Origin: Saccoglossus kowalevskii
Taxonomy: Eukaryota; Hemichordata; Enteropneusta; Harrimaniidae
Reading direction: 5' to 3'
Length of the DNA: 64,000 nt
NCBI RefSeq assembly: GCF_000003605.2
Contig: NW_003147275.1
Location: 374,145-438,144, forward strand
Below are positions 59,601 through 64,000 of this stretch, one piece after another. A model generated the notes under the pieces. The model did no database searches, had not been told where the DNA came from, and saw nothing but the letters and a program-made list of their open reading frames with translations. Made by a program: the position numbers and the translations under genes. The stretch's first letter is position 1. Every line of letters starts with the position of its first letter.

Positions 59601-61005
59601 GTAAGACATTCTCCAGTCTATCCCTTAGTTTACAGATTTTAACATCATATTACAATGCAGCACAGAATGCGTCACATTGCTCGTTTTTTTTTTTCTGGAA
59701 GACGTATTTATTAAAGTTTCCGAGGTGATATCGACACTTTCATGTTCGGGTCGACGACCTTGTTGTCTGGCATTCCAAATCCACTACATTTATTTTTAGA
59801 AAACAGACAACTGCATTACTATAAGCTGTATTTTGAGTTGCAGCATTCAGTTTTCTTATTCACGACTGGATAATAATTTAAATAAAGCATTTTTATAAAT
59901 ACAGTAGCTCCATGCACGATCTAGAGTGCCGTTGACATGAACTTTTTGTGGATGACATTTGCGTATCATTGACACTATAAGATAAAATGACAGTCAGACC
60001 ATGGCTGATATCGAACCACCATTGCCAGACGTGCTCTCTTTATCACATTATTTGTCGCTTTCAAAAGTACAGTGTAGCTGAAACCTTGACACACTGACTA
60101 ACGGGGTTATGAGCGAGTTAGCATACATAGACGAAAGGACCCTGGAGCTAAATTAGTTTTGATGTAAATCATACATATTAATTATCTAATTTGCATAATT
60201 AAATAATTAAAAGTTTTGTCAACTTTGGTCTTTTCTTTGATGTCTTTGAATTCAAATTTGATTGCTAACGTTCAACAATTACATGCTACAACTACACATG
60301 CAAATCCCAAAAAATATTAATTACATTATTCAGTAAATAGATTTTAAAACATAAACATGTCTATGTAAAACATTAAGCGCAGTAGGGAACAAACTTGTCT
60401 ATTGTGAACCTTTTTTTGCGTTACATGTTTTTATGGAATGTTTACATAAACTAGTGTTGAAAAGGGATCAAAGATGCCCACGATAATGAAAGAGATGCCC
60501 AGTACATGTAGCCGATAGAGACAGTGTCTAAAATTACCAATAGATAAGAAAAAAGAAACAGAAAGAAAGCCATATTGACCATAAAAGGGAATCGTATAAT
60601 AATAAAAAAATCCAAAATTACAAGTAATTAATACCCATAAAAATGTCCACAAGGCATAAAATCTTGCAAAACAAGGGAAGCATGTTGCTCTGACAAGGTA
60701 GTCAATGAATTCATTGAAAGTGGTAGGGAATCAATAGTTCAGTCTTTAACAGTTCTATTTCAATCATGTCTGAGAGAGAGCAAGATGATTTAAAACAAGT
60801 ACCTGTAGTTGTAAAACCTATTCATAGAAAAATTAGACAAAGAAGACCTAAACAACTAAATTGTATTGTTAAATCATTACGCATCATACAACAAAAACAC
60901 ATTTGCTCATGTCGCAGCATGGTGTTCTGAAAATGCATGTCAATAAATCTAAATGTTAAGCAATGTTGATAACTACGAGTTAAAAATGCCACAAACATCA
61001 ACAAT
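59601..61005. other. No recognised feature
   Basis: Probably intron of the gene starting at 59527. AT-rich, no domain-bearing frame and no repeat array. Confidence 0.4.
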
Positions 61006-61012
61006 TGCATTT

Positions 61013-61362
61013 CTTCTTGAAAACTACCAGTGCAATTGCTTTGATATTTAGTATGTAGGTTCCTTGGGAGGACATCTGTCAGATTTGTTCATTTTGCGTT
61101 CATTTCTTCACTTCTCTATTTTTGTCAAATATTTTTGGTAATAATACTATTTTTGACTTCTTGAAAACCACCAGCGCAATTGCTTTGATACTTAATACCG
61201 GTATGTACCGGGTAGGTACATTGGGTGGACTTCTGTCGGATTTGTTCATTTCATTACTATGACATTAATTATTTACGGTGATTTTTTTTTGTAATTTTCT
61301 GTAAAAAATTATATTTTCAAATACTTTATGAACACTACTAATCCGATTGCTTTGATATTTGA
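61013..61362. repeat. Direct repeats, about 145-150-bp period
   Basis: ttcttgaaaactaccagtgc (61015) and ttcttgaaaaccaccagcgc (61159), each followed by aattgctttgatacttagt-like sequence and a gtcggatttgttcattt-like block. A third, weaker start at 61328 (gaacactactaatccgattg). Related copy at 54176. Confidence 0.8.
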
Positions 61363-61364
61363 GG

Positions 61365-62825
61365 TGCACATTATTTTCATGAACAATTTGTTTGATGAAG
61401 TTAAGTTGATATGTTCTCAACAGCCAGAACCAAACTACCGTACTTTTTGTGGGTTAACTGCGTTTTGTCATATGGGTGTTCGTTGCTTGACTTGCCTACC
61501 TCAATGTTCTTGTAGGACAGCAGAGTTATTTCAACTGGCTTGTTACTTATTACCTGTTAATAAAAGTAAAATGTGGTAAATATTTCATGTCGTATTCAGT
61601 TTACCTATCAAAAATTGCTAGTTACCAGTTTTTTTAAAAAAAACATGCCATTTATTTGTTGAAATCTATTCTAACAGATCGATCTTCAACATCAATAATT
61701 CACTCCTGTATTGCATTACCAGAAAGTCTTTGGAATTTCCGAAGAAATATGTTCGTACAACACCGCATTCTGATTAGTTGATAAAAGACTTGACCCATTA
61801 GGTAAAAGGACGTTGTTGCAGGTCAAATCGTGGTCAAAACATCATGGCGGAAAGTGCTTTTCATCAAGAGTTTGTTTATTATCCAACAGATTCGACAATG
61901 TAGATAATGATGAAGATTTTGACTTTAACTGTGCTCCAACAGACTCTTAATATTTTTAATCTCATAAATTCAAGTGGTGCGTAATTAATATTGTAATAAA
62001 ATGTGCATATTTTTTGTGACCATTTTTGTTTCTTCTTTGTAAATGTCAATGATGACGCAACTAATTTTGTAATTTTATTTTCCCTCAAAGATGTAATATC
62101 CCCTCAATCTGTCACATGGTGGATTAAAATTGTCATTTACACTCTTTTTTGAGGGGGGTGCTCAGGTAAGTGCCCACCTCTAACAAAAAATCATTTTTGA
62201 GTTGAGGACCCTGAGGACCCTGAGTGCTAACGTGGTCGAATACGGTAATAATAAATGGGAAACACCAACACAGTGAAAATTCACCTTAAATGTATTAAGA
62301 TATTACTTGGTATCAAAAAATACACGGCAAAATATAGCTGCATTGAAGCAATGATGGGTCTTGAGCACAGCGTGACTTATCAGCAATGTTCCAAATTTAA
62401 CGCTATTAACAAGACTATATTTAAGGGAAGTGACCAAAATCAAACTGGTCGGTTTCCTGTGAGGTACCGCCAATGCCCGAACCGGCACGACATGGCCCGG
62501 GAATACCGTAGTTTCCTCACACTTAATTTTTAGGTGTCAATTACTCCCAGGTCTAGTAAGTGCGACAGTTCCTCGCCAACACAGGCAGTTCCCCGGCAAG
62601 ACCGGCGGTTCCCCGTCCGAAAGAATGAGAAATGCATCAGAATTGAACAACAGAAAATCGCTAGATGATGCATTTTCATGTAACATTGTTGCCAAGAAAT
62701 ATTATTTGGTGTAATGTAGCCATAATAAAACTTTTTTGTGAAAAATGACTACTCATTGGAACAGCGAAAAGGTGGATTGTCAACTATTTCAAGGTGGATG
62801 GTTGCCCCGAACAAAAAGTCAGTGA
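61365..62825. other. No gene recognised
   Basis: Short frames at 61328-61579 and 62255-62533 have no domain. A small GC-richer patch with repeated gttccccggcaagaccgg-type words lies at 62570-62615. Confidence 0.4.
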
Positions 62826-62829
62826 AGTG

Positions 62830-63532
62830 TTATACTGGCCAGATAGACACAAAACTTGTCGGTTTGGATGTAGTAGTAGTAGTAGTGATAGTAGCAGCAG
62901 TTGCTGGACACGATATGTGTGGAGTTGTGGACTTACTGTCCGTCAAAACTTGTCTGGGCACGGGAGCTGTTGGGTGACGTGCCGATGAATGAACTGTGTC
63001 TGGTTGCAAAATCTGACGGTGCTGCTGATGTTGGTGGTTGATGTGAAATTGTTTTTGTTTGTCCAGTTGATCAGTGATGTGTCTAACGTTTGTTTCCATT
63101 GCTTGCCGAATGTCGATCTGCTCTTTCCAACTGATCTCGTCGAATGGCATGCAAAAATTAAAGAATAGAACTAAGTGTTGTTTGACCACCTGTATGTGTT
63201 GGTGATGGCAGGTTTGCCATGATGTTATCCTCGCTGAGGACAGGCAAATCCCCTGACTTCGTAACCGTTGCTTGTACGGCGTCTTGCAGGTCGGTTAATC
63301 GTGATGCGACCGAAACGACCTTATTTCTTGTGTTTTTCGTCGAAGGAAGGTCTTCGTCACTGCTTCTGTCATTCAGATCTCCTGTGTAGAAATAAACAAA
63401 CTGAATAAATAAATAAATAAATACTTAAAGTCCCGAGCTGTGGATAATGGTAAAATACATTAGTCATATTTAGTAATGTAACTTACCACTTAGTATTCTT
63501 TTGACTAGGGCCTTATAAAAAGAACTCGTCTC
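62830..63532 (-). CDS. Putative minus-strand exons, family unknown
   Basis: A possible exon 63532-63487 (after tatacagtag, reading ETSSFYKALVKRILS, donor GTAAGT) joins in phase 1 to 63381-63158 (after tctacacag: DLNDRSSDEDLPSTKN, ASRLTDLQDAVQATV, ending SSIL-TAA). Further minus frame sequence to 62830 (QIDIRQAMETNVRHITDQLD, then His/Gln- and Thr-rich) may belong to an alternative last exon. A second overlapping frame (63650-63513, RDCRKYEEVFVSRIKSKHYT) is also open. It may be a host gene end or a transposon protein. No domain recognised. Confidence 0.33.
62866..62897. repeat. (GTA)n trinucleotide repeat, imperfect
   Basis: gtagtagtagtagtagtgat, then agtagcagcag. On the minus strand it encodes the Thr-run of the unassigned frame. 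Confidence 0.85.
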
Positions 63533-63733
63533 CTACTGTATAATGTTTGGACTTGATCCTGGAAACGAACACTTCTTCATATTTTCTGCAGTCACGTTCT
63601 GGTTGTAACCAAGTAAACTTTTGCTGATATTTTTGAATATATATAAAGAGCTGGAATACGACAGCGATGTGTGATACGATACTGTGACTAACCACGAATG
63701 AATTAATAATGGTTGCTCTTGCTCTTCTATATA

Positions 63734-63815
63734 CAGTAAAACCTGTCAAAACCGACCATGACTGGGACTGGGATCTATGGTCGGTTTTCAGAGGGAGTCG
63801 GTTTATTCAGGGTGG
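63734..63815. mobile_element. Terminal inverted repeat-like end of a Tc1/mariner-superfamily (Tigger-like) element
   Basis: TA followed by cagtaaaacctgtcaaaacc, with ggtcggtttt and gagtcggttta internal echoes (63779 and 63797). TA-CAGT(A)AAACCTGTC is a recurring terminus of Tigger/pogo-like elements in marine invertebrates. Only one end is recognised here. Confidence 0.4.
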
Positions 63816-64000
63816 GCGTGACTTTGATTGAAACAACAATTACATGTGCTGTAAACACGGGACAAATGAAAGACATCGGAGTTTGCCTCCGGTGATTCTA
63901 CATGTATTTACAATGTGCATTTATTGTATTGTTTCAATAAAATAATTTACCAAACAAGACAAAAATATTATGGTATGTACATGACATCAATTAACATTAA

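Noticed and set aside
59397-59728. Two overlapping plus-strand frames (81 and 103 codons)
   Set aside because: They cross the shared promoter and run past a consensus donor at 59601. The frame starting at 59527 with a presequence-like N-terminus is the better call.
1-64000. tRNA or rRNA genes
   Set aside because: No cloverleaf with A- and B-box or rRNA core sequence was recognised by eye; a covariance-model scan would be decisive.

Overview
This is an AT-rich, intron- and transposon-laden animal (metazoan) nuclear window. Genes are multi-exon with GT-AG introns. There are no bacterial operons, rRNAs or recognisable tRNAs. The gene families (PLAC8, ciliary CFAP73) are animal-like. An LTR retrotransposon with integrase encoded before reverse transcriptase (Gmr1-like), P-like and Mutator-like transposases and several minisatellites suggest a marine invertebrate, perhaps a deuterostome. 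I cannot name the species.

Layout. (1) 1-13.2 kb, + strand: the 3' end of one PLAC8-domain gene, then a complete four-exon PLAC8-like gene. Its 7.7-kb first coding intron holds a decayed Gmr1-like LTR element that is itself interrupted by another LTR-like repeat. (2) 14.9-33.6 kb: an accessory block built from modules. Two units of about 6 kb lie in tandem. Each holds a broken Mutator-like transposase followed by exons of an unidentified second coding sequence. P-like transposase fragments flank them, with a third partial module, a TTAA-flanked DNA element and several local duplications. (3) 33.7-34.9 kb: a broken Gypsy-type gag-protease. (4) 36.8-47.3 kb, - strand: three tandem two-exon genes for very small (48-52 aa) Cys/His proteins with a CxxC...CGxH...CxC pattern, spread by segmental duplication. 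A CR1-like LINE lies in the intron of one copy and another LINE abuts the promoter of another. (5) 49.6-52.4 kb: two minisatellites, with 21-bp and 60-bp units. (6) 53.7-59.3 kb, - strand: a complete eight-exon CFAP73 (ciliary coiled-coil) gene, head-to-head with the first exon of an unidentified gene whose N-terminus resembles a mitochondrial presequence. An RFX X-box lies between them. (7) 59.6-64 kb: mostly repeats and unassigned sequence, with weak minus-strand exons near 63 kb.

The most novel-looking item is the tandem family of tiny Cys/His, zinc-ribbon-like proteins. Each is split by one phase-1 intron just before the central G-C-G-x-H motif, so no single open frame shows the protein. 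All exon joins were inferred by eye from splice signals, reading phase and family resemblance. No alignment or database search was run.
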